From assembly GCF_006335015.1 (NCBI RefSeq), contig NZ_VDGT01000011.1, positions 62,001 to 126,000 on the forward strand: DNA of 64,000 nucleotides. The letters are read 5' to 3'. Each line of letters opens with the position of its first letter. Positions within the stretch are counted from its first letter, which is position 1. Below, one piece after another: positions 45,116-54,524 of this stretch. The position numbers were made by a program, and so were the translations under genes. Origin of the DNA: Streptomyces sedi (GTDB taxonomy: Bacteria > Actinomycetota > Actinomycetes > Streptomycetales > Streptomycetaceae). The notes below the pieces were generated by a model that saw nothing but the letters and a program-made list of their open reading frames with translations, was not told the DNA's origin and did not search any database.

Positions 45116-47452
45116 TCAGTCGGTGGTGGGGGTGCCGCCGGCGAGGTCGTCCGTGTAGGAGGCGATCCAGGCCAGGGGCGCGTTCCAGTTGATGGTGATC
45201 TCGTTGGTCGAGTAGGACTCGATGTCGTCGACGTAGCACATCGCGGGGGCGCATCCCTGGAGCAGGTCCTCGGCGACCGGGTCCTCAAGGGAGCTGTTGG
45301 GGCCGCCCGCCACCGAGCCGGGGGCCGGGTTCGGCAGGTCGGGGTCCAGCTGGTTGGCCCAGAAGCGGTGGTGCTGGTTGTGGGCGTCGCGCTCGCCGTG
45401 GCCCGTCACGTAGGAGAGGTTCAGCGGGTTGCGCCCCAGCAGGTAGTCCAGCCCGGTCAGCACCGCGTCCCGGTAGGCGCTCTCGCCCGTCAGGTCGTGG
45501 GCCGTGGCCAGCACCACCATGTTGTTGAGCACCTGCGAGTTGGAGCCCCAGACATAGCTGTCGGCGCCCAGCGGCACGCCGTACGCCTGCTCGCCGGCCA
45601 GCGCGACCAGCCCGTCGGCCGCCTCGGCGACCGTGGCCCGCGCCGCCGCCAGCTCGTCCTCGTCCAGCGCGTTGGGAACGGTCGCCAGCGAGAGTCCGCC
45701 GAGCGCCGCCGTCTCACCCCAGGAGAAGCCGCCGGGCGGGAAGACGCCCTCGACGTCGCCGTGCAGCTCGGAGCCGAGCACCGCTTCCCGGTAGGTGTCC
45801 TCGCCGGTGGTGACGAACAGCTCGGCCGCCGCCCAGTAGAACTCGTCCGTCAGCTTCGCGTCGCTGTAGGCGCCGCCGCCGACGCCGTCGTTCGGGTCGG
45901 CCAGCAGTTCGGGGTTGGCCACCGCCGCCGCGTACGACGACTCGGCCGCCGCCAGCAGCTGGTCGGCGAAGTCCGCGTCGTACTCGGCGAAGAGCCGCGC
46001 GCCCTGCGCGGCGGAGGCGGCCACGTTCAACGTCGCGGCCGTCGAGACCGGGTGCAGCTCACGCGGCTGGTCGTCCTCGTGGGGCAGCGTCGGCAGCGCG
46101 GTCCACGCCGCGTCGTGCAGCTTGTGGTGCGCGAGACCCGCCTGCTCCTCGCCCTCGGGGACCCGCATCGACAGCAGGAACTCCAGCTGCCAGCGCGCCT
46201 CGTCGAGGATGTCCGGCACCCCGTTGCCCTGCTCGGGAACGGCCAGCGCGCCGTCGCCCAGCGGCTCGCCGTCGGCGCCCTCGGTGGTCAGGGTCCGCTC
46301 GTAGGAGGAGAGCAGCTGCGCCACCGAGATGCCGCCGTTGACCACGTACTTGCCGTGGTCGCCCGCGTCGTACCAGCCGCCGGCCGCGTCCAGGGTGTAG
46401 TCACAGGCGTCCTGCCAGCAGGTCACGCCGTCGTCGCCCTGGTTGGGCGCCTCGCCCACGTGTCCCGCCGGGCGCGCGTACTCCTCGCCGACCAGCTCGG
46501 CGTCGATCTCGATGCCGCTGCGGTTGTGGTAGAAGTACGCCAGCGCGTCGGTGCGCAGCGTCGAGTAGAGGTCGTCGCCGATGGCGAACGGTTCGCTGGT
46601 CTCCTCGCCGACGGTCACCGTGTAGCCCTCGCCCGGCGTGGTGAACTCGCCGAAGTCGAAGGCGTGCACGTTCTCCTCGGACGACGGGTCCACGCCCAGC
46701 GGGGTGGTGGTGCCGGTCGCGACCTCGGTGCCGGAGTCGTCGGCGAGGGACCAGGGCAGCGCCTCGGTCGACTCGGTGACCAGGGTGCCCTGCTTGGGGC
46801 CTTCGGTGAGATAGCCGACCTGGTTGACGCGGACCGGCGAACCGGTGTCCGGCTCGTACACCGGCGGCTCGGCGCCGCCGGTCAGCGAGATGTCGTCCAG
46901 GCAGAGGGTGAACGCCTCGTCCCGGCCGCCCACCTGGAAGACCAGCTGCGCCGCCTCGTGGTCGGCGCCGGCGGTGAAGACATGGGTGAAGGTGGTCGCC
47001 TCCTCGCCGATCCGGTCGGCGGCGGCCAGCTCGGCCGCGTAGGGCTCCTCCGCCTGCTGCACGTTGGTGCGGCTGACGACGGTGGCGGTGGCGGTGGCGG
47101 TGTAACTCAGCTCGTAGGACTCGCCGGCGGTCAGCGGCAGGTCGTCCTGGCCGATGATCGCGTCCCAGGGGTTGGTGGTGCCGCCCGGTATGTCGGCGCA
47201 CAGCTGGCCTTCGACGACCTCGCCCGGGTTGTCGGCGGTCCACCACCAGGGGGCGGTGGTGCCGTCGGCGAAGTCGCCGTTGACTATCAGCTCGGGGCCC
47301 TCGGCCGACGCGGGGCCCTCGGCCGCGCCGGCCTGGGGCAGCGTCAGCGCGCCGGCGATCAGGCCGGCGCCGAGTGCGGCGCCCAGCAGGCGTCGGCCCC
47401 GCGTGGCGCGGGGATGCCGCCGGGGGGCGGCGGGGGAAGGACGTGGGGTCAC
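45116..47452 (-). CDS. Secreted glycoside hydrolase family 9 cellulase with CBM4-like module
   Basis: A 778-aa endoglucanase-type enzyme. An export signal (RRLLGAALGAGLIAGALTLPQAGAA) comes first. A CBM4/9-like carbohydrate-binding module (ELIVNGDFADGTTAPWWW to DDISLTGG), an Ig-like CelD_N domain (VRVNQVGYLTEGPKQGTLV) and the GH9 catalytic domain follow. GH9 landmarks are GGWYDAGDHGKYV (Asp pair), HHRFWANQ, and the acid Glu in STNEITINWNAPL. No C-terminal CBM2 or dockerin. GTG 47452 follows AAGGAACG. A perfect CebR operator 67 nt upstream predicts induction by cello-oligosaccharides. Confidence 0.95.
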   Translation of the reverse strand: MTPRPSPAAPRRHPRATRGRRLLGAALGAGLIAGALTLPQAGAAEGPASAEGPELIVNGDFADGTTAPWWWTADNPGEVVEGQLCADIPGGTTNPWDAIIGQDDLPLTAGESYELSYTATATATVVSRTNVQQAEEPYAAELAAADRIGEEATTFTHVFTAGADHEAAQLVFQVGGRDEAFTLCLDDISLTGGAEPPVYEPDTGSPVRVNQVGYLTEGPKQGTLVTESTEALPWSLADDSGTEVATGTTTPLGVDPSSEENVHAFDFGEFTTPGEGYTVTVGEETSEPFAIGDDLYSTLRTDALAYFYHNRSGIEIDAELVGEEYARPAGHVGEAPNQGDDGVTCWQDACDYTLDAAGGWYDAGDHGKYVVNGGISVAQLLSSYERTLTTEGADGEPLGDGALAVPEQGNGVPDILDEARWQLEFLLSMRVPEGEEQAGLAHHKLHDAAWTALPTLPHEDDQPRELHPVSTAATLNVAASAAQGARLFAEYDADFADQLLAAAESSYAAAVANPELLADPNDGVGGGAYSDAKLTDEFYWAAAELFVTTGEDTYREAVLGSELHGDVEGVFPPGGFSWGETAALGGLSLATVPNALDEDELAAARATVAEAADGLVALAGEQAYGVPLGADSYVWGSNSQVLNNMVVLATAHDLTGESAYRDAVLTGLDYLLGRNPLNLSYVTGHGERDAHNQHHRFWANQLDPDLPNPAPGSVAGGPNSSLEDPVAEDLLQGCAPAMCYVDDIESYSTNEITINWNAPLAWIASYTDDLAGGTPTTD

Positions 47453-47518
47453 GGCTCGTTCCTTCGACGGAGCGGATGGGGTTCGCTGCGCTGTTCTGTC
47501 GACGGTGTCCCTGGCCTG

Positions 47519-47532
47519 TGGGAGCGCTCCCA
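47519..47532. promoter_or_regulatory. CebR operator upstream of the GH9 cellulase
   Basis: TGGGAGCGCTCCCA is a perfect 14-bp palindrome identical to the CebR binding site that represses cellulose and cellobiose utilisation genes in Streptomyces until cellobiose or cellotriose binds CebR. It is centred about 73 nt from the cellulase start codon. Confidence 0.93.
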
Positions 47533-47642
47533 AGTGTCGGGTTATCGTCGAACGAGTGGCAGGAACCCGTCAACCCCCGTGCCGTGGTTCGCGGGTGTCG
47601 GTGCGCCCGGAAGCCCGCCGGCCGGGGAGGGCGCGGTGCTCA

Positions 47643-47812
47643 CTAGGCCGTCTCGTTTGGATCTTCGCGGGGGCGCGACGCCAGCTACGGCACCTCGCTG
47701 CGTTACCGAATCGCGCGAATACGGCCAAGTATGAGCTGCGATCCGGCGCCTTGCGATGCACCGCATCTGACGCCGCGCCCTGCTCCACGAAGATCCAAAC
47801 GAGACGACCTAG
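47643..47812. mobile_element. MITE-like foldback element with CTAG duplication
   Basis: A 162-bp segment (47647-47808) is bounded by 21-bp inverted ends that differ at one base; both share GTCTCGTTTGGATCTTCG (left 47650-47667; right is its complement from 47788). CTAG flanks it on both sides (47643-47646 and 47809-47812), like a 4-bp target duplication of IS5-type elements. The inner sequence is also partly self-complementary (GGGCGCGACGCCAG against its counterpart), so the whole element can fold back. No transposase is encoded. It ends 11 bp before the next gene. Confidence 0.8.
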
Positions 47813-47823
47813 ACTCCCGTGGC

Positions 47824-48171
47824 ATGGGAGTAGCCATCGATCTGGTCCTCGCGCTGCACATCATCGGCATCGCCGCGCTGCTCGGCGGGGTGCTCGCGCA
47901 GGTGAGGGCGCTCGGCGCGGGTGACGCCGTCGTGACGCCCGGGATGCTGCACGGGGCCGCGACCATGCTGGTCACGGGGATGGTCCTGGTCGGGCTCAAC
48001 CAGGCCGACGACCAGGAGGTCGACAACACCAAGATCGCCGTCAAGCTGGCGGTGCTGGTGGTGATCTCCGTGCTGGTCTATCTCAACCGCGGTGAGAAGG
48101 TGTCGTCCGCGATCATGGGGGCCATCGGTCTGCTCACGGTGGCCAACATCGTGATCGCCACCGTCTGGTAA
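47824..48171 (+). CDS. Small integral membrane protein, 115 aa
   Basis: Starting ATG 47824, the protein has about four transmembrane helices (IDLVLALHIIGIAALLGGVLA, MLHGAATMLVTGMVLVGL, KIAVKLAVLVVISVLVYL, GAIGLLTVANIVIATVW). A conserved-looking His in the first helix and NQADDQEVDNTKIAVK in the loop are visible. No family name was recognised. The MITE-like element sits directly upstream and probably supplies or displaces its promoter. The last eight codons, stop included, are tandemly repeated three more times downstream. Confidence 0.85.
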   Translation: MGVAIDLVLALHIIGIAALLGGVLAQVRALGAGDAVVTPGMLHGAATMLVTGMVLVGLNQADDQEVDNTKIAVKLAVLVVISVLVYLNRGEKVSSAIMGAIGLLTVANIVIATVW

Positions 48172-48246
48172 AGCGTGATCGCCGCCGTCTGGTAAAGCGT
48201 GGTCGCCACCATCTGGTAAACCGTGGTCGCCGCCGTCTGGTGACCG
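48151..48246 (+). repeat. 24-bp tandem repeat containing the membrane-protein stop codon
   Basis: Four copies of a 24-bp unit (GTGATCGCC...CTGGTAAAGC) occupy 48151-48174, 48175-48198, 48199-48222 and 48223-48246. The first copy encodes the last codons and stop of the membrane-protein gene. Copies diverge slightly (ATC/GTC, GCC/ACC), and the fourth has TGA instead of TAA. Confidence 0.92.
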
Positions 48247-48269
48247 GTCGGAAGGCGGCCCCGGGGGCC

Positions 48270-49916
<1,647 letters not shown>

Positions 49917-50057
49917 GGGTCTCCCCGGGGAGTGAGGGGCGGGCGCGGGGGCGTGCGCGAGATGAGCCGCGCGCCGGGGGCTCAGGAAGATCGCGTCACG
50001 GCAGCGTAGACGGAGCGCCCCGGGACTGGCAACGGTCACGGAACGTAACCCGCGGGC

Positions 50058-50468
50058 TCATTCGTCGAGCAGCGCCGCGACCGCCTCGATCTCCACCAGC
50101 TGGTCGTCGTAGCCGAGCACGGTCACCCCGAACAGGGTGCTCGGCACGTCGTGGTCGCCGAAGGCGTCCCGCACCACCTCCCAGGCGGCCACCAGGTCGG
50201 CCTGGTCGGAACTGGCCACCAGCACCCGGGTGTTGAGCACGTCGGTCAGGGTGGCGCCGGCCTCGGCGAGCGCGGTGCGCAGATTGGCGACGGCCACGGC
50301 CGCCTGGCCGGCGTAGTCGCCGACGGCGGCGGTGGAACCGTCGGCGTTCAACGGGCAGGCGCCGGCGAGAAAGACGAGCCGCGCCTCGGCGGGCGCGGTG
50401 GCGGCGTAGGCGTACTCCGCGACATCGGAGAGCGCGGCGGAACGGATCAGGGTCACGGCCTTCGGCAC
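50058..50468 (-). CDS. RidA-family protein
   Basis: A 136-aa RidA/YjgF-like protein: VFLAGACPLNADG, GDYAGQAAVAVANLRTALAEAG and TVLGYDDQLVEIEAVA follow the family pattern. The arginine of canonical RidA (needed for enamine/imine deaminase activity) is not at its usual C-terminal CxR place, since the motif reads VTVLGYDDQLVEIEAV. The activity may therefore differ. GTG 50468 follows AAAGGCG; GTG 50495 is an alternative. It is divergent from the Gfo/Idh/MocA gene. Confidence 0.85.
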   Translation of the reverse strand: MPKAVTLIRSAALSDVAEYAYAATAPAEARLVFLAGACPLNADGSTAAVGDYAGQAAVAVANLRTALAEAGATLTDVLNTRVLVASSDQADLVAAWEVVRDAFGDHDVPSTLFGVTVLGYDDQLVEIEAVAALLDE

Positions 50469-50593
50469 GGTGGCGCCTTTCGGGGACGGTTTCACGGGGC
50501 GTTGGTGCGCGTGCGTGATCGTCGCACGCCGGCGTCCGCGCCGGCGCGCAAATTCGGTTGCCGCCGCGCGGCGGATGGGCTGGGGTGGCGGCC

Positions 50594-51667
50594 ATGAGAG
50601 TCGGAGTGGTCGGTCTGGGCATGGGTCTGCATCTGGCGCTGTGGTGCCGGCGGGTGGGGATCGAGGTGGGGATGGTCTGCGACCGGGACCCGGCGCGGCT
50701 GTCGGCCGCGCGGGACCAGATCCCGGAGGCGGCCGGCACGGACGACTGGCGCGCGCTGCTCGACGCCGGCCTCGACGGGGTGGTGCTGGCCAACGACTTC
50801 GACGCCCACGCCCCGCTCGCCATCGCCTTCCTGGAACGCGGCGTCGCCGTGCTCTCGGAGACCGCCGCCTGCGTGGACGAGGACGAGGGGCGGCGGCTGA
50901 TCGCGGCGGCCGAGGCGTCGAGCGCCAGCTACTCGTTCGCCGAGAACTACCCGCTGATGCCCGGCACCCGACTGCTGAGGGAGGCCGTCGAGGCCGGCGA
51001 GTTGGGGCGACTCCAACTGGTCGAGGCCGACTACCTGCACGGACTCTCCCCGGACGCGCTCGCCGAGCTGACCGGCGACCCCGACCACTGGCGGGGCCGC
51101 ATCGCCCCGACCGCCTACTGCACCCACACCCTCTCGCCGATCCTGTCCCTCACCGGCGCCTGGCCGGTCGAGGTCTCCGCGTTCCCCGTCGACGAGGGCG
51201 ACGCGACGACGGCGGTGGTACTCGTGGTCCGGCTCTCCAGCGGCACGTTGGCCGTCAGCCGCTTCTGCTTCCTCCAGGGCGAGCCGGACGGCCACTGGAG
51301 CGCGGTGACGCTGCGCGGCACCCACGCGATGGCCGAGTCGGTGCGCGCCCAGGGCGAGCGCGCCTGGTCGGTGCGGGTCCGCCGCGAGGCGTGGGCGACC
51401 GAGGAGGGCACCGCCGCGCACGAGGAGGAACGCGTGCCCCCGCGTGTGCTCCTCGACGGCACGGAGGTGGAACGCGAACGGGAGGCCACCGTGCTGCTGC
51501 TCCAGGGCTGGCGGGACACCGTGGAACGGGGACGTCCCCCGCTGGTGCCCGTGCGGCAGGCCGTCGCCGCCTCGCTGGTCGGCGTCGCGGGCGCGCGCTC
51601 CCTGCGCGAGGGCTCACGGCCGGTCCCGGTCACCGACGTCAGCGCGGGAGCGCCCGCCGCCGGCTGA
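50594..51667 (+). CDS. Gfo/Idh/MocA family oxidoreductase
   Basis: A 357-aa NAD(P)-dependent oxidoreductase. The N-terminal Rossmann motif is MRVGVVGLGMGLHLALW, followed by SETAACVDEDEG in the EKP position (the Lys is replaced), and FAENYPLMPGTRLLREAVEAG at the domain junction. Members act on sugars, cyclitols or bilins. The missing EKP lysine makes the substrate and activity uncertain. ATG 50594 was preferred to 50558. Confidence 0.86.
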   Translation: MRVGVVGLGMGLHLALWCRRVGIEVGMVCDRDPARLSAARDQIPEAAGTDDWRALLDAGLDGVVLANDFDAHAPLAIAFLERGVAVLSETAACVDEDEGRRLIAAAEASSASYSFAENYPLMPGTRLLREAVEAGELGRLQLVEADYLHGLSPDALAELTGDPDHWRGRIAPTAYCTHTLSPILSLTGAWPVEVSAFPVDEGDATTAVVLVVRLSSGTLAVSRFCFLQGEPDGHWSAVTLRGTHAMAESVRAQGERAWSVRVRREAWATEEGTAAHEEERVPPRVLLDGTEVEREREATVLLLQGWRDTVERGRPPLVPVRQAVAASLVGVAGARSLREGSRPVPVTDVSAGAPAAG

Positions 51668-51734
51668 CAGGATGCCCGGCTGAACGGATCCCCGGCTGAA
51701 CGGGCGTGCGCCGCCCGCCCGTTCAGCCGTGCGG

Positions 51735-52928
51735 TCAGGCCGGGCGGACGGCGCTGTGCCAGGGCATGTTGTCGATCGACTCGAACTTGATCACGTCGTT
51801 CGGCTTCGGCGCGTGGATCATCTGGCCGTCGCCGACATAGAGCCCGACGTGGCTGATGTCGTCGTAGAAGAAGATCAGGTCACCCGGCTGTATCTGGTCG
51901 CGCGGGATGGTCGTCCCGATGTTGACCTGGTCCCAGGTGACCCGGGGTATCTCCACACCGGCCGCGCGCCAGGCGGCCTGGGTGAGCCCGGAGCAGTCGT
52001 AGCTGTTCGGGCCGGTGGCGCCCCACACGTAGGGCTTGCCCAACTCGCCCTCGGCGAAGGCGATCGCGGCCTCGGCGGCGGTGGCGTAGTCGCCCGAGTC
52101 CGGCGGGGTCTCCGGCTGTTGCTGCTCCTGCTCCTGCTCCTCCCGCTCCTGCCGCTCGCGTTCCTCCTGCTCGCGCCGCTCCTGCTCCTGCCGGGCCTCC
52201 TCGGCGCGGCGGGCGGCCTCCTCCTCTTCGAGGCGCTCCAACTCCTCCAGCTCGGCCTGCTCCTCCTCGTCGAGCTGGTCGAGCAGGCTCCGCGCCTCCG
52301 CGAGCCGGTCCTGGACCGCCTGCTTCTGCGACTGGAGCTCCCGCTCCCGCTCCTCCAGCTCGGCCAACGCCTCGGTGGCGGCGTCCCGTTCCTCGTCGGC
52401 GGCCTGCTCGCGCTCGGAGAAACGGTCCAACGCGTGCTGCTGGAGGCTGGTCAGCCGGTCCAGCGTGTAGCCGATGTCGAAGAAGCTCTTCGGATCGTCG
52501 GCGAGCAGCATCGCCGCGGCGTCCGGCAGCCCGCCGGTGCCCGCGCGGTACTGGGCGGCGGCCATGGCGCCCAGCGTCTGCCGGGCCTCGTTCACCTGCT
52601 CGGTGGCGGCGTCCGCGGCGGCCAACGCGTCGTCGACCTGGCCCTGTTGGGCGTCCACGTTCTCCTGGGACGCGTTGTAGTGCTGGGTGGCGACGCCCGC
52701 CTCGTGGTACAGCGCGTCGACCTGCTCCCGCACCTCGCGGGCACGCTCGGCGGCCGAGGTGGCGCGGTCGCGCTGCTCCTCGATGCCCTGTTGCTCGTCG
52801 TCGTCGGCGAAGGCCGGCTGACCGAACAGCGTCGCGGACGCGAGGGCACAGGCGCCGACGCCGATGGCTCCACGGCGGGCGGACGGGGACTCCAGGATGC
52901 CGCCGCGCGGCTTGCGGTGAGTACCCAA
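51735..52928 (-). CDS. Secreted NlpC/P60 peptidoglycan endopeptidase (second copy)
   Basis: A 397-aa exported hydrolase starting at TTG 52928 (MGTHRKPRGG), with GGAGA upstream. Signal peptide IGVGACALASATLFGQPAFA, then a long coiled coil (about 45-285) ending in a Glu/Gln/Arg-rich stretch. The NlpC/P60 domain (about 290-397) has catalytic Cys in NSYDCSGLTQAAW and His in ISHVGLYVGDGQMI. It is a paralogue of the enzyme at 39440-40516. A long structured leader without a gene precedes it. Confidence 0.93.
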   Translation of the reverse strand: MGTHRKPRGGILESPSARRGAIGVGACALASATLFGQPAFADDDEQQGIEEQRDRATSAAERAREVREQVDALYHEAGVATQHYNASQENVDAQQGQVDDALAAADAATEQVNEARQTLGAMAAAQYRAGTGGLPDAAAMLLADDPKSFFDIGYTLDRLTSLQQHALDRFSEREQAADEERDAATEALAELEERERELQSQKQAVQDRLAEARSLLDQLDEEEQAELEELERLEEEEAARRAEEARQEQERREQEERERQEREEQEQEQQQPETPPDSGDYATAAEAAIAFAEGELGKPYVWGATGPNSYDCSGLTQAAWRAAGVEIPRVTWDQVNIGTTIPRDQIQPGDLIFFYDDISHVGLYVGDGQMIHAPKPNDVIKFESIDNMPWHSAVRPA

Positions 52929-53130
52929 GGCCGGTGTGTCTCCAATCCCTGGCCGATCGTGGGCTGCTGGCGGCCGGGGCCGCGGCGAGGGAGATCTGTC
53001 CCCACGAACGGGGGCGGCCCGTGCCGCCGGGTGCGGCGTCAGGGGAGCGAGCCACCTGCCGCCGCACGCTAGTCACTGCGCGGGGCTCTTGGGAAGGCTG
53101 ATGCGCGATATGACCGAAACCAAGTTGTGA
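52929..53130 (-). other. Structured leader of the NlpC/P60 gene
   Basis: About 200 bp of non-coding sequence upstream of the hydrolase. On the minus strand it holds several strong hairpins (GCCGCACCCGGCGGC, CCCCGTTCGTGGGG) before GGATTGGAGA near the start codon. The actinobacterial ydaO/c-di-AMP riboswitch landmarks (GGGGAACC, GGGGTGAAT, CAGCTAACC) are absent, so it is not that class as far as I can see. Confidence 0.45.
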
Positions 53131-53159
53131 TCTTTGCCTCGTGATTGTTCTCGACCGGT

Positions 53160-53510
53160 GGCCTTGCCGGCCGGGGGAGGGGTGTCGTCTGCGGCTTGGT
53201 GTTGGGTTGCTCGCGCAGTTCCCCGCGCCCCTGGTGTGGGCTGGCGTGGTCGGTCGGGTGCGGGTTGGGCTTCGGCAGGTGGCGGCCTGTTTGGGGGCGC
53301 GGGGAACTGCGCGGTGCATGTGTGGCGGGGGTGAGACGACTACGGTCCGCACCGGTGAGGTGGGTTGTCGTCTGCGGCTGGGTGTTGGGTTGCTCGCGCA
53401 GTTCCCCGCGCCCCTGCACTCGCGGCGGGCTTGGGGGCGCGGGGAACTGCGCGAATGCTGGGTGGCGGGGGCTGGTCGACTACGGTCCGCACCGGTGAGG
53501 CGGGTGGTCG
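53160..53510. repeat. Intergenic inverted-repeat block 3
   Basis: Left arms GCGCAGTTCCCCGCGCCCC lie at 53213-53231 and 53396-53414, right arms GGGGCGCGGGGAACTGCGC at 53294-53312 and 53434-53452; all four are exact. Spacing alternates between about 62 nt and about 19 nt inside the pairs, as in blocks 1 and 2. It lies between the leader of the NlpC/P60 gene and the 3' end of the DUF1707 gene. Confidence 0.9.
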
Positions 53511-53558
53511 TCCTCGCCCCGGTGGGGCCCCGCGCCCCAGGATGTGGTGGGCGTCCGG

Positions 53559-54263
53559 TCAGGAGGACGAGAGGCGGCGGCGTTCCCAGCGGTTGGGGTG
53601 GCGCACCGTCGTGCCGGCCATGCCGCACGTGCCGGTGAGCCACAGCGTCGGCGCGCCCTCCGGCGCCTCGTCCGAGGTGCGGTCGCGCAGCCCGCCGATC
53701 GCCGGGTCGACGCCCGTGGTGTCCACCCGCCAGCCGTCCGGCACGATGAGGGTGACGCCTCCCATGTCGCCGTGTACCTCCACCTCCGTCTCACCCAACG
53801 GAAGCCGCGTGCGGGTGAAGTCCAACTTGGCCCCGCCCAGCCCCGCCTTCACCACGATCTTCGGCGGCACCAGCCAGCGGCCCACCCGTTCCACGCCGTG
53901 CAGCCCGCCCTTGAGCAGCAGCGGTTCCCCGCTGTCCGGTGGGGGCTGCGGGCCCATGGGCGGCGGCTGGCGCAGGTGCGGGCCCGGCAGGTCGGCGGTC
54001 AACGGGGCCAGTTCGCCGTAGGTCTTCGCGGAGAACGCCGCCTCCAGCCGTTCCTCCAGCTCCTCCAGGTCCAGCCGTCCGTCGCCCGCGGCCTCCCGCA
54101 GGCGTTCGGCCACCGCCTCCCGGTCCGAGTGCGAGGCGCGCAACGCCGCCCGCGGGTCGGCCGTTTGGTGCCCGCCGAGCGTCGGCGCGGCGTTCTCCGT
54201 TCCCCGCGGGTCTCCCCGCAGGTCCATCCCCCCTGTGTCCCCGGGCTGGCTCACGGATGTCAT
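53559..54263 (-). CDS. DUF1707 protein with LiaF-like C-terminal domain
   Basis: A 234-aa protein. The DUF1707 segment RASHSDREAVAERLREAAGDGRLDLEELEERLEAAF (seen from about residue 44) is common in actinobacterial envelope or SHOCT-like proteins. The C-terminal part is a beta domain similar to LiaF/cell-wall-active-antibiotic response (IVVKAGLGGAKLDFTRT, VEVHGDMGGVTLIVPDGWRV). No membrane helix is evident. ATG 54263 follows GGAGGGGAA. It is divergent from pcrA. Confidence 0.88.
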   Translation of the reverse strand: MTSVSQPGDTGGMDLRGDPRGTENAAPTLGGHQTADPRAALRASHSDREAVAERLREAAGDGRLDLEELEERLEAAFSAKTYGELAPLTADLPGPHLRQPPPMGPQPPPDSGEPLLLKGGLHGVERVGRWLVPPKIVVKAGLGGAKLDFTRTRLPLGETEVEVHGDMGGVTLIVPDGWRVDTTGVDPAIGGLRDRTSDEAPEGAPTLWLTGTCGMAGTTVRHPNRWERRRLSSS

Positions 54264-54524
54264 GCGCGCGTTCCCCTCCTGTGCGCTGATCCCGCCTGAC
54301 GGCGGGGGCGGCCCGGCGGCGCCGGAGCCTGCTCCCTCAACGTAGCCGCGCCCGCCGCCCGCGTCGCCTCCGCCGGCACGATCTCGGGGCCCTCTCCGGG
54401 CAAACTCCGGGCTGACCCGGGGAGGACGCCGACCCGCCCCCGAACGCGCCCCCGGGAGCGGGCGGACCGGGAGCGGGCGGACCGGGCTTCCGTTGTCAGT
54501 GGGGGCATCTAGACTCGGTGGGCG

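Noticed and set aside
52929-53130. ydaO-type c-di-AMP riboswitch before the NlpC/P60 gene
   Set aside because: The conserved GGGGAACC, GGGGTGAAT and CAGCTAACC landmarks are missing on the coding strand.
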